Shown here piece by piece: positions 35,838 to 43,839 of a stretch of 64,000 nt of DNA; positions within the stretch are counted from its first letter, which is position 1; each line of letters starts with the position of its first letter. Under the pieces are notes generated by a model that had not been told where the DNA came from, did no database searches, and was given only the letters and a program-made list of their open reading frames with translations. Position numbers and translations under genes: made by a program. This stretch comes from Bordetella parapertussis (GTDB lineage: Bacteria; Pseudomonadota; Gammaproteobacteria; Burkholderiales; SG8-41), in NCBI GenBank assembly GCA_945885345.1, contig CAMCYP010000015.1, forward strand, positions 1-64,000. The letters run 5' to 3'.

Positions 35838-37004
35838 ATGGTTCGCATTGTCGACGTCCGTGAAGTCACCAAACCGATCGCCTCGCCGATCCGCAACGCC
35901 TATATCGATTTCAGCAAAATGACCAGCAGCCTGGTCGCCGTGGTCACCGACGTCAAAGTCGACGGCCGCACCGTCGTCGGTTATGGCTTCAACTCCAACG
36001 GACGTTATGGCCAGGGCGGCCTGATCCGCGAACGCTTCGCGCCGCGGCTGCTGGAAGCCGATCCCGCAAGCCTGCTCAACGCGGCAGGCGACAACATCGA
36101 CCCGCACAAAGCCTGGGGCGCGATGATGCAAAACGAAAAACCCGGTGGCCACGGTGAACGTTCAGTGGCAGTCGGCACTCTGGACATGGCCATCTGGGAT
36201 GCGGTGGCCAAAGTTGCGCGCAAGCCGCTGTTCCAGCTGCTCGCCGAGAAACACGGTGTCACTGCGAATCCCAGGGTATTCGTCTATGCCGCCGGCGGTT
36301 ATTACTATCCGGGCAAGGACCTGCAGGCGCTGCGCAATGAAATGCGCGGCTATCTCAATCGCGGCTACAGCGTGGTCAAGATGAAAATCGGCGGCGCCGA
36401 TATTGCCGAAGACCGACGCCGCATCGAAGCAGTGCTAGCCGAAATCGGCAAGGACGCGCGGCTTGCCGTCGATGCCAACGGCCGCTTCGATCTCGAAACC
36501 GCCATCGCCTACGCCAAGGCGCTGCGCGACTATCCGCTGTTCTGGTACGAGGAGGCCGGCGACCCGCTGGATTTTGCACTGCAGGCAGCGCTGGCGGAGT
36601 TCTACCCCGGGCCGATGGCCACCGGCGAAAACCTGTTCAGCCACCAGGATGCGCGCAACCTGCTGCGCTACGGCGGCATGCGCCCGGATCGCGACTGGCT
36701 GCAGTTCGACTGCGCACTGTCCTACGGCCTGTGTGAATACGAACGCACGCTGCAGGAACTCAAAATCGCCGGCTGGTCACCCTCGCGCTGCATTCCACAC
36801 GGCGGCCACCAGATGTCGCTGAACATCGCCGCCGGCTTGGGCCTCGGCGGCAACGAAAGTTATCCCGACCTGTTCCAGCCCTACGGCGGATTCCCGGACG
36901 GCGTCAAAGTGGAAAACAGCTTCATCACCATGCCGGAACTGCCGGGCATCGGCTTCGAGGGTAAATTCGATCTGATCAAGGTCATGCGCGAACTGGCGCA
37001 GTAG
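35838..37004 (+). CDS. tarD: D-tartrate dehydratase, enolase superfamily
   Basis: It dehydrates D-tartrate to oxaloacetate. The 388-residue protein matches the characterised rhizobial TarD closely in remembered sequence and length. Active-site residues visible are Lys181 and Lys183 (VVKMKIGG), Mg ligands Asp212 (VDANGRF), Glu238 (WYEEAGDP) and Glu264 (ATGEN), and the His321 region (PHGGHQMS). ATG 35838 is chosen because conserved sequence starts there. It is divergent from the Bug-selenoprotein operon, so tartrate or a similar hydroxy acid might be the Bug ligand (inference). Confidence 0.9.
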   Translation: MVRIVDVREVTKPIASPIRNAYIDFSKMTSSLVAVVTDVKVDGRTVVGYGFNSNGRYGQGGLIRERFAPRLLEADPASLLNAAGDNIDPHKAWGAMMQNEKPGGHGERSVAVGTLDMAIWDAVAKVARKPLFQLLAEKHGVTANPRVFVYAAGGYYYPGKDLQALRNEMRGYLNRGYSVVKMKIGGADIAEDRRRIEAVLAEIGKDARLAVDANGRFDLETAIAYAKALRDYPLFWYEEAGDPLDFALQAALAEFYPGPMATGENLFSHQDARNLLRYGGMRPDRDWLQFDCALSYGLCEYERTLQELKIAGWSPSRCIPHGGHQMSLNIAAGLGLGGNESYPDLFQPYGGFPDGVKVENSFITMPELPGIGFEGKFDLIKVMRELAQ

Positions 37005-37096
37005 GTCATCAAAACGCGGGGGCGCCGCTCAGGCACACCCCACTTACAGGAGATGAAATTTTCGCTTGAACGGCACACGCTCGGGGCGATTCATCC

Positions 37097-38317
37097 TCAC
37101 ATTTTGTTTTGCCATATCCGGGCAAGGCATTGTCTGGCACGGCTCGTTCTGAACACGATCAGCAACAAGGCCAGCGCACTGAATGCACCACCGACCAGAA
37201 AAGTCTGTGCTGCGCCAAATCGGTCCCAGAGCAGTCCCGCCAGTGCACTGGCGATCAACAGGGCCAGACCGCTCACCAGGTTAAACAATCCGAATGCAGT
37301 TCCCCTCAGATCCGCGGAAGACGTACCGGCAACCATGGCTGCCAGCAGGCCCTGCGTCATCCCCATATGCAGGCCCCATAATGAAACTCCGGCCCAGACC
37401 CAGCCCCAATGATCGCTGCGCGCAAGCATCAGGTCCGCGGCAATCAGCACAAGCAAACCCGCAGCGAGGAGTTTGTGGTGGCTGATGCGATCAGACAGCT
37501 TGCCGAATGGAAACGCCGAAAGGGAATAAACGATGTTCATGCCAATCAGCACCAGCGGTGTGAAAGCAACGGGTAGCCCCCCCTGGATGGCGCGCAGGAC
37601 AAGGAAAGCCTCGCTGAAACGCGCCAGTGTGAACATGGCGCCAACGCCGACGACCCACCAGTACGCGTTTGACAGGTGATGAATACGCTCCTGACAAATC
37701 GGATTGATACGATGTTCGCCAGGCGGACGCTCCGGCTCCCGCACCCCGAAAATAAGCAGGAAAACCGCCAGAAAAGCGGGGATGACGGCCACCCAAAACA
37801 CCGCGCGGAAGTTGTTTGACCATAACAACATCAACCCCATGGCAAGTAACGGCCCGAGGAAAGCACCCACCGTGTCCAAAGACTGGCGCAAACCAAAGGC
37901 CGCACCGCGCATTTCGGCGGGAGTAATGTCCGCCACCAACGCATCGCGCGGCGCTCCCCGTACGCCCTTGCCGACACGGTCGATCATTCGGGCGGTGAAC
38001 ACCATGCCCAGGCTTCCGGCAATTGCAAACAGCGGCTTGGAAAAAGCTCCCAGCCCGTAGCCGGCGACCGCCAGTGGTTTGCGCTTTCCCCAATAATCGG
38101 AAAGCATCCCCGAAAACACCTTGACGATCAGCGCAGTGGCCTCCGCGGCACCCTCAATCAAACCAATCGTGAAGGCACTCGCGCCCAGGACTGTCAGCAT
38201 GAACACCGGCAACAAGCTGTGTATCAGCTCGGAAGATACATCCATCAGCAGACTGACAAAGCCAAGAGCCCATATGCTCCTGGGAATAATTTTCAGGCGG
38301 TTTTCCGGCTGATCCAT
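37097..38317 (-). CDS. Major facilitator superfamily transporter
   Basis: A roughly 406-residue protein with 12 predicted helices. The loop after helix 2 (FSGMLSDYWGKRKPLAVAGY) and DRVGKGVRGAPRDALVADIT are MFS motifs; the latter recurs in a conserved group of uncharacterised exporters. ATG 38317 is used; a TTG six codons earlier is possible. The substrate is unknown. It is convergent with tarD. Confidence 0.85.
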   Translation of the reverse strand: MDQPENRLKIIPRSIWALGFVSLLMDVSSELIHSLLPVFMLTVLGASAFTIGLIEGAAEATALIVKVFSGMLSDYWGKRKPLAVAGYGLGAFSKPLFAIAGSLGMVFTARMIDRVGKGVRGAPRDALVADITPAEMRGAAFGLRQSLDTVGAFLGPLLAMGLMLLWSNNFRAVFWVAVIPAFLAVFLLIFGVREPERPPGEHRINPICQERIHHLSNAYWWVVGVGAMFTLARFSEAFLVLRAIQGGLPVAFTPLVLIGMNIVYSLSAFPFGKLSDRISHHKLLAAGLLVLIAADLMLARSDHWGWVWAGVSLWGLHMGMTQGLLAAMVAGTSSADLRGTAFGLFNLVSGLALLIASALAGLLWDRFGAAQTFLVGGAFSALALLLIVFRTSRARQCLARIWQNKM

Positions 38318-38383
38318 ACGCTGACCATACTCCAACCCGTCATATCTGGATTTCCGGTGGCAAATGCAGCTTGATGATATTAA

Positions 38384-39682
38384 TCATGGTTGCTGCCGTT
38401 TTTGCCGATAGCTGAACACCAGTCCCGGGCCGTCCGCTAGCTCCTTCAAGCTGACCTCGCCACCCAGACGGGTCGCCGCTTCCAGCGCAATGGCCAACCC
38501 CAGTCCGCTGCCCGTTCCGACGGTACCCGGCATCCGGTAGAAAGCATCAAAAACCCGCTCTCGCTCGGCGGGCGGAATACCGGGGCCGTTATCGACAATC
38601 TCGATGACCGCCATTTCGGCATCGGCCGTCAACCTGAACGTTACTTCACCGCCGGCAGGTGTGTATTTGATGGCGTTTTCCAGCGCGTTGCCGAGTATCA
38701 ACCGCAGCGACTCTATCGTTGCCCGCAACGAAATCCGAATACCTTCCTCAAGCCCCAGATCGATATTCTTGGCCTCTGCCGCTGGCAGGTATTGCGCGAT
38801 CAGTTCGCGGGCCAGGGCCGGGACATCGACCATGATTTCCGCGCTACTACCCGCCTGGGTTCTCGCCAGACTCAGTAATTGTTCCGTAAGTTGTCGCGCG
38901 CGTTCAATGCCAGTCTGCAGGGATGCCACGCGTTCGTGCATCGCTTCCAGCGAGTTCGCCTGGCGCAGATTCTGTGCCTGCACGGACAGGGCGGTCAGCG
39001 GGCTGCGTAATTCGTGGGCAGCATCGGCAATAAATCGCCTCTGCTCGCGCATCAGATGATTGACCCGCACCAGCAGGCGATTGATAGCCTGAACGAAGGG
39101 GATGATTTCCTCGGGCAGTCTTTTCTCGTCGATCAGGTCGGGGCGGTCCGCCGCCTGCGCATCCAGACTGCGGGCCATCCGGGTGACCGACGTAAATTCC
39201 CGGCGGATGATGCCCACGATCAGCCAGATTAACAGTGGGAACAGCATGAGCAAGGGAATCAGCGTTCGCAGGGCGCTGTTAATGGCGATTTCGTCGCGCA
39301 TATCGGTGGGCTGGGCAACGACCGTTTCCCCGCCGGACAATCCATCGCGAACAAAGACCCTCAGTTCCTCGCCTGCGGCGCTCAGGGTATGAAAGCCGGC
39401 TGGCAAACGTTCCGGTAACCACTCCGGACGAGGATTTCCAGGCATCCTGAATACCAGAACCCGGGACTCCGAATCGCTGATGACAGCATCATCCGTGCCC
39501 GGCCGCGCAGGTCCCGCGGCGCTCCTCGCCGTCAGCACGGCGATCTGCCGCAGCATGTCGTCCTGAAACTCCCTGGCTTCGCCATATGCCAGCATGAAGG
39601 AAGCCAGGGCGGCAACCATGCCGGACAACAGGATGGCCACTCCGACCATCAACGACAGTTGGCGTTGTAGCGAACGATTCAT
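38384..39682 (-). CDS. Sensor histidine kinase (QseC/PmrB-like)
   Basis: A 432-residue inner-membrane kinase. There are two helices (about 10-32 and 138-159) around a periplasmic sensor domain of about 105 residues. Then come a HAMP-like segment, the H-box HELRSPLT with phospho-acceptor His223, and the ATP-binding N, G1 and G2 boxes (NALENAIKYTP, DNGPGIP, GTGSGLGLAI). It overlaps the response regulator by 4 nt. It is the last gene of the six-gene operon starting at 42992. Confidence 0.92.
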   Translation of the reverse strand: MNRSLQRQLSLMVGVAILLSGMVAALASFMLAYGEAREFQDDMLRQIAVLTARSAAGPARPGTDDAVISDSESRVLVFRMPGNPRPEWLPERLPAGFHTLSAAGEELRVFVRDGLSGGETVVAQPTDMRDEIAINSALRTLIPLLMLFPLLIWLIVGIIRREFTSVTRMARSLDAQAADRPDLIDEKRLPEEIIPFVQAINRLLVRVNHLMREQRRFIADAAHELRSPLTALSVQAQNLRQANSLEAMHERVASLQTGIERARQLTEQLLSLARTQAGSSAEIMVDVPALARELIAQYLPAAEAKNIDLGLEEGIRISLRATIESLRLILGNALENAIKYTPAGGEVTFRLTADAEMAVIEIVDNGPGIPPAERERVFDAFYRMPGTVGTGSGLGLAIALEAATRLGGEVSLKELADGPGLVFSYRQKRQQP

Positions 39683-40338
39683 GCCTTGTCCACCATCCAG
39701 CCGGCGCCGCGCACGTTCTTGATGGCATCGGCGCCAAGCTTCCTGCGCACTCCGTGGATCAGGAAATCCACGGCGTTGCTTTCGACCTCTTCATTCCAGC
39801 CGTAAATGCGCTCCTCCAGCTCGGCCCGGCCCAGAATCGTGCCGGGGCGCAACAGCAACGCATGCAACAGGGAAAACTCCCGTGCGCTAAGCAGTTCCAC
39901 GACATCGCCGTAACGAGCCCTGCGTGTGGCAGGATCAAGACTGAGCCTGCCGTTGCTCAACTCGGCGGTAGCTTGCCCGCCTTGACGTCGAATGATCGCC
40001 CGCAACCGGGCCAGCAATTCGTTGACGTCGAAGGGCTTTGCCAGATAGTCGTCGGCCCCGCGATCGAGACCCGTGATCCGGTCGTCGACACCGTCGCGGG
40101 CAGTAATAACGATGACCGGCACGGTGTTACCCGCCTGGCGTAACCGCCGCAGCACCTCCAGCCCATCCTGCCTGGGCAGGTTCAGGTCGAGCAGAACAGC
40201 CTGATGCTCGCCTTGACGCAAGGCAGCGTCTGCGGCAATGCCATCTCTTACCCAGTCCACGGCATAGGCGGCGTCCCTGAGGGCGACCGATACCGCATCA
40301 CCGATCATGAGATCATCCTCAACAAGCAGGATGCGCAT
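39679..40338 (-). CDS. OmpR-family response regulator (QseB/PmrA-like)
   Basis: A 219-residue regulator with a receiver domain (phospho-acceptor Asp51 in LLDLNLPRQDG, Lys101 in AKPF) and a winged-helix DNA-binding domain (SAREFSLLHALLLRPGTILG, then VDFLIHGVRRKLG). It pairs with the overlapping kinase gene. QseB/PmrA-type regulators bind direct repeats 11 bp apart; such a pair lies upstream of the operon at 43053-43068. Confidence 0.92.
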   Translation of the reverse strand: MRILLVEDDLMIGDAVSVALRDAAYAVDWVRDGIAADAALRQGEHQAVLLDLNLPRQDGLEVLRRLRQAGNTVPVIVITARDGVDDRITGLDRGADDYLAKPFDVNELLARLRAIIRRQGGQATAELSNGRLSLDPATRRARYGDVVELLSAREFSLLHALLLRPGTILGRAELEERIYGWNEEVESNAVDFLIHGVRRKLGADAIKNVRGAGWMVDKA

Positions 40339-40370
40339 TGTCTCGCCCTCCCATCAGTGAACACAGGCGC

Positions 40371-41180
40371 TTACGACCCGTCGCCGTTTGAAACAAAAGA
40401 TTCGCGCCCCAGTGGTCGTTGCCGGAACAAAACGATGCTTAACAGCATGAACGCCAGCAAAAAAGCCGACGCGGAATAGCGGCTGAGCGCCAGCCCGCCG
40501 GAAGAAATCGGCTTGTCCAGAAAATCTCCCACCACCGCGCCAAGCGGCCGCGTCAGGATGAAGGCAGCCCAGAACAATATTGTGCGGGATATCCTTGTCC
40601 ACAGATAAGCCGCCACCACAATCAGCAGCAAGGCGCCAAACATGACAGCACCTCCTTCATAGCCGAGTCCGGCCGTATCCGCGGTCCAGTCTCCCAAGGC
40701 CGTGCCGAGCGTCTGGGAAAACATGATGGTCACCCAATAAAACATTTCCGACTTCGGCGAGCCGATGCTGTCTACAGAAACGGAGCCCAGTAATTTGTAC
40801 CAAATGGCTAACGATACCATCAGCAACGCAGACAACAAGGTCGCTCCGCCCGTGTAACCAATTCCGAGGGAGCGATCAGCAAAGTCTGCAAGGGTCGTGC
40901 CGACGGTGGTAGTGGCGATGATGGTCGCCCAGTACAGCAACGGATGAAAGCGTTTTGCCCGGATCTGTGCGACAACAGCAAGAAGAAATACGGCGGCGAA
41001 AATACCCGTGCTGACCAGATAGCCCAGATTCATCGACATCGATACGGCATCGCCGCCAGTTTCACCCAGGGTAGTTGCGGCGATCTTGATGATCCAGAAA
41101 ATCAGCGTGACCTCGGGAACTTTGCTAAGCGTCTGTTTTGTTGGCTCATTCATGCCCAACCCCAGCATATTTTCATTCAT
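40371..41180 (-). CDS. COG4705-like four-repeat membrane protein, copy B
   Basis: A 269-residue membrane protein. Four internal repeats each have an aromatic-led helix and a G-x-x-x-G/A-D turn: FWIIKIAATTLGETGGDA, YWATIIATTTVGTTLADFAD, YWVTIMFSQTLGTALGDWTA and FWAAFILTRPLGAVVGDFLD. Each is followed by a short loop and a second helix. It resembles uncharacterised membrane proteins of COG4705. It is paralogous to the gene at 41790 and overlaps the PAP2 gene stop by 4 nt. ATG 41180 is preferred by alignment to the paralogue. The tail is short and charged. Confidence 0.75.
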   Translation of the reverse strand: MNENMLGLGMNEPTKQTLSKVPEVTLIFWIIKIAATTLGETGGDAVSMSMNLGYLVSTGIFAAVFLLAVVAQIRAKRFHPLLYWATIIATTTVGTTLADFADRSLGIGYTGGATLLSALLMVSLAIWYKLLGSVSVDSIGSPKSEMFYWVTIMFSQTLGTALGDWTADTAGLGYEGGAVMFGALLLIVVAAYLWTRISRTILFWAAFILTRPLGAVVGDFLDKPISSGGLALSRYSASAFLLAFMLLSIVLFRQRPLGRESFVSNGDGS

Positions 41181-41773
41181 TGTCTCACCCAGCCCCTTTT
41201 GATTAAACCGGAAAATATCCATCGATACGGACGTCGCACGGTACGCATCACCGGTGCGACGAAGTAATACTCTTTACCAAGAACCAGCCGGGCGCTGCCC
41301 AAGGCAACCAGAGCGGCACCCAGCATATCCAGCGGAAAATGCACGCCGAGATAAATGCGTGCCCATGCCACCGGCACACCGAACAGCACCAGCGTCCAAC
41401 CCGCCGCCCGTAACCGCTCGTGAAGCAGCAGGCTGAACGCGACCGCCCAGATCAGGGTCAAGTGGTCGCTCGGAAAGGAACTGTCTCGCACATGGAAAAT
41501 CAGCACCCGTCCGATGCCCGCCTCCAAAGGACGCGGGTGATACCAGAGGAGACCGATCAACTGGTTGATCAACAGCGCGGCCAGCCCCGAAACCGTTGCA
41601 GCAACCAGTGCATGGCGGGTGGCAGTCGAGCCACGCAGCCAGCCAAGGATCATCCCCAAGGGCACGATCCAGATCAGTCCGCTGGCAAGCATGCGTGCAA
41701 TCTCAATTACCAGCCCGGATGCATCCGGCGCGGCATTCAGCAGAAGAAACAGCGTTTGGTTCCAGTAATCCAT
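41177..41773 (-). CDS. PAP2-family phosphatase (undecaprenyl-pyrophosphatase-like)
   Basis: A 198-residue membrane phosphatase with the PAP2 motifs: a partly degenerate first motif (HPRPLEAG), SFPSDHLT with its His, and ARIYLGVHFPLDMLGA with Arg and His. BcrC-type members recycle undecaprenyl pyrophosphate; others dephosphorylate lipid A or phosphatidyl lipids. It sits between the two four-repeat paralogues in a two-component operon, so envelope-stress lipid modification is a reasonable guess. Confidence 0.88.
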   Translation of the reverse strand: MDYWNQTLFLLLNAAPDASGLVIEIARMLASGLIWIVPLGMILGWLRGSTATRHALVAATVSGLAALLINQLIGLLWYHPRPLEAGIGRVLIFHVRDSSFPSDHLTLIWAVAFSLLLHERLRAAGWTLVLFGVPVAWARIYLGVHFPLDMLGAALVALGSARLVLGKEYYFVAPVMRTVRRPYRWIFSGLIKRGWVRQ

Positions 41774-41789
41774 ATCACTCCCGGTTTCC

Positions 41790-42569
41790 TCAATCTCTTC
41801 CGGGTATTACATCCCTGCGCGTGATACTTAGAAAAATGACCATGACCAGAATGGTCACGAGAAAAATCAGGCTGGTCGCTACCGTACCGAGCCCCAGGCC
41901 ACCGTTGGCGATCGGTTGCGACAGCCAATCGCCGAAGGAGGCCCCCAGAGGACGCGTCAGGATGTACGCGATCCAGAAGGCCAGAACGGCATTTGCCTTC
42001 AATCCGTAATACACCAGGGTAACGACGGCGATCATCGAGCAGAACATGAGCGCCGAGTTCGCGTAACCGAGTTTCATGCTCTCGGCAGCAAGGTCACCAG
42101 CGGCGGTGCCGAGGGCAAATGTGAACAGGATGGCCGCCCAGTAGAACAGTTCGCGCCTGAACGTGAAGATGGAATGGATCGACAGCGTTTTTTCGTTGGC
42201 GTACCAGAGGACGAAGGTCGTCAGAAGGGACAGGCCAAACAGGGCCGTGGTTGTCTCCAGCGCGACTCCGAAGTTGTCCACCAGATTATCGGTAATCAGA
42301 GTGCCGACAATACTGATCAACACTACATTCGCCCAATATAGCCATGGGACATATTTCCGGGCGCGTAACTGCATGAACATAAATACCGAGAGCAGGCCGG
42401 CCATGAGGAAGGACGTCCCGTTCAATCCAAAATTCAGGTCGAAGTTGAGAAAATCGGCTCCGGTCTCGCCGACTGTCGTTGCCATGATCTTGATGATCCA
42501 GAAATACAGGGTGACTTCCGGCACCTTGTTCAGCATCTGCAATGCGGGAGTGCGCTCCAGTACTTTCAT
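41790..42569 (-). CDS. COG4705-like four-repeat membrane protein, copy A
   Basis: A 259-residue paralogue of the gene at 40371, with the same fourfold pattern: YFWIIKIMATTVGETGADF, YWANVVLISIVGTLITDNLV, YWAAILFTFALGTAAGDLAA and FWIAYILTRPLGASFGDWLS. The N-terminal LNKVPEVTLYFWIIKI is shared almost unchanged between the copies. It starts at ATG 42569, 90 bp after the PepSY gene, and is 16 bp from the PAP2 gene. The role is unknown. Confidence 0.75.
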   Translation of the reverse strand: MKVLERTPALQMLNKVPEVTLYFWIIKIMATTVGETGADFLNFDLNFGLNGTSFLMAGLLSVFMFMQLRARKYVPWLYWANVVLISIVGTLITDNLVDNFGVALETTTALFGLSLLTTFVLWYANEKTLSIHSIFTFRRELFYWAAILFTFALGTAAGDLAAESMKLGYANSALMFCSMIAVVTLVYYGLKANAVLAFWIAYILTRPLGASFGDWLSQPIANGGLGLGTVATSLIFLVTILVMVIFLSITRRDVIPGRD

Positions 42570-42659
42570 TTGAATCTCCCCGTCTGCTACCGTGATATTG
42601 GTTTGACGCAGTCAACAAGCCGGGGCGGCGGCGCAGCCCCGGCGATAACACGAGACCGC

Positions 42660-42992
42660 TCAATCAGCATGGTCATGGTCGCCGTCGTGATCGGCCTTAT
42701 CCTCGGTGGCGGCAATCACCCCGCCGTTCACCGGATCGACTTTCACATCCATGACCTTCTTGCCGCTCACCACCTCGACATCAAAGACCCACCGACCTTT
42801 GTGCTTCTCGAACTCCGCACGAGACGCCTTGCCACCAACGTGCTGCTCGGCCGCCGACACCGCCTGGGCCAAGCCAATTTTGGCGGTTTCCACCGCCAGC
42901 GCATCGTTGTCCATCGCCTTGCTGGCATAGGCGCTGCCGATAGCGGTCGCAGAAATTACGGCAAGGGCAACCAGATAAACTGTGTGTTTCAT
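42660..42992 (-). CDS. PepSY domain exported protein
   Basis: A 110-residue periplasmic protein with a signal peptide (about 1-23) and one PepSY domain (about 40-95: GLAQAVSAAEQHVGGKASRA and WVFDVEVVSGKKVMDVKVDP). The His/Asp tail HDGDHDHAD may bind metal. It is the first gene of the operon with AGGAG before the ATG. PepSY genes beside QseBC-like systems are common and may modulate the sensor. Confidence 0.88.
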   Translation of the reverse strand: MKHTVYLVALAVISATAIGSAYASKAMDNDALAVETAKIGLAQAVSAAEQHVGGKASRAEFEKHKGRWVFDVEVVSGKKVMDVKVDPVNGGVIAATEDKADHDGDHDHAD

Positions 42993-43011
42993 GGTGACTA
43001 CTCCTTCAAAT

Positions 43012-43029
43012 TACGCGGATATTCGCGTA
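43012..43029. promoter_or_regulatory. Palindrome in the PepSY-operon leader
   Basis: TACGCG (43012-43017) and CGCGTA (43024-43029) form a perfect 6-bp inverted repeat with a 6-nt centre, just upstream of the ribosome-binding site. It could be an operator or an mRNA hairpin. Confidence 0.45.
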
Positions 43030-43052
43030 GTTGAGAAGATAGCCATTAAAAA

Positions 43053-43068
43053 TTAGGGTAAAGTTAGG
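43053..43068 (-). promoter_or_regulatory. Direct repeat resembling a PmrA/QseB box
   Basis: On the minus strand CCTAACTTTACCCTAA holds two CCTAA half-sites exactly 11 bp apart, the spacing used by PmrA/QseB-type OmpR regulators (CTTAA-N6-CTTAA). It lies 60-75 bp upstream of the operon that encodes such a regulator, which suggests autoregulation. Confidence 0.5.
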
Positions 43069-43303
43069 AAGCCTTGGATTTCCGGTATGCCGCAAGGTGG
43101 TGAGTGGAGCAAGTGTGCGGATGCGGTCGCTTGGCGCCATTGCAGAGATGGATCGTCTGCATTTCAGTCCCCACGGAGGCCTTTTTCAGGTTCTTCGTGT
43201 TTCATGGACGACGCCTCTCTTGTAAACTCATCTAACGCCGTCATACCCGGCACACGTTTGCCGATGCGAACAGCGCTTGCCTCGCTTGAGCAGGAATAAA
43301 AAT

Positions 43304-43320
43304 AGCCCCTCGCGGGGGCT
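43304..43320 (-). terminator. Terminator after the degenerate tRNA-Ser
   Basis: AGCCCC (43304-43309) pairs with GGGGCT (43315-43320). On the minus strand the stem is followed by ATTTTTATT. It occupies the same relative position as the terminator of the intact tRNA-Ser. Confidence 0.75.
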
Positions 43321-43331
43321 GTTTTCATGTC

Positions 43332-43421
43332 TGGCGGAGAGGGAGGGATTCGAACCCACGATACGCTTGCGCGTATTCCGGTTTTCGAGACCGGCATATT
43401 CAAGCACTAACCACCCTCAGG
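43332..43421 (-). pseudogene. Degenerate tRNA-Ser copy
   Basis: Read on the minus strand, the anticodon arm (CTCGAAA loop), variable arm and T-loop match the intact tRNA-Ser at 46365-46454 almost base for base, including encoded CCA. The 5' acceptor strand reads CCTGAGG, which cannot pair with the 3' CCTCTCC, the D-arm is altered, and the T-stem has a mismatch. It is therefore probably non-functional. Its 5' part overlaps the end of the gene at 43417. Confidence 0.8.
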
Positions 43422-43746
43422 CGTGCCCCGCGCCACCGTCATCGCGCTCACAATGTTCCGCAGCCGCCAGCGCGGTGGCCGCAAGGCCGGAGGCCAGCTC
43501 TCGCCCCACCGCATACGGCGCATGCAGCATCGCCGTGCGTGCCGCCAGCGCCATGGCCAGTGCCTGCATCACGTCACCATTGGCCGTATTACCCAGCACC
43601 CGCAGTTCGCGGTCGACCGCGCCCAGCACGGCTGTCAACAATTGCGACACACGCATCGCGGATTCCGTCTCGGCATGCAGCGGGAATTCGAAGGCGATTT
43701 TTTCGCCGGTGGCGGTGGTAACGTCGTAGGGCAGGTTCTGCGCCAT
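43417..43746 (-). CDS. Hypothetical protein
   Basis: A 109-residue, mostly helical, acidic protein that I do not recognise. It begins MAQNLPYDVTTATGEKIAFE, followed by an Ala/Leu-rich helical region and a Cys/His-containing end (EHCERDDGGAGHA). The start at ATG 43746 has AAGGAT upstream. Its stop codon lies inside the degenerate tRNA-Ser, so the last few codons may be acquired sequence. Confidence 0.6.
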   Translation of the reverse strand: MAQNLPYDVTTATGEKIAFEFPLHAETESAMRVSQLLTAVLGAVDRELRVLGNTANGDVMQALAMALAARTAMLHAPYAVGRELASGLAATALAAAEHCERDDGGAGHA

Positions 43747-43811
43747 GGGGGATCCTTTTGCGTTCGGCATGATTGAATCCATACTAGCAGTCGCGCACTG
43801 TCCTGCCTGAA

Positions 43812-43836
43812 ATAAAATCCGCCCCGTGCGGGAGCG
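43812..43836 (-). terminator. Terminator after tex
   Basis: CGCCCC (43820-43825) pairs with GGAGCG (43831-43836) with a 5-nt loop. On the minus strand it is followed by GATTTTAT. It lies directly after the tex stop codon. Confidence 0.7.
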
Positions 43837-43839
43837 TTT

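Larger units (their letters stand above)
42993..43331. other. Intergenic region: operon promoter, then no visible gene
   Basis: The first 100 bp hold the PepSY-operon leader and regulatory repeats described separately. From about 43080 to 43300 I see no convincing gene on either strand. Short open frames here read through the degenerate tRNA and give the artefact peptide AEREGFEP. Confidence 0.6.

Noticed and set aside
43277-43729. Plus-strand reading frame with the peptide AEREGFEP, and minus-strand frame 43164-43403
   Set aside because: These are the well-known false translations of a tRNA-Ser-like sequence and its flanks. No coding features beyond that.
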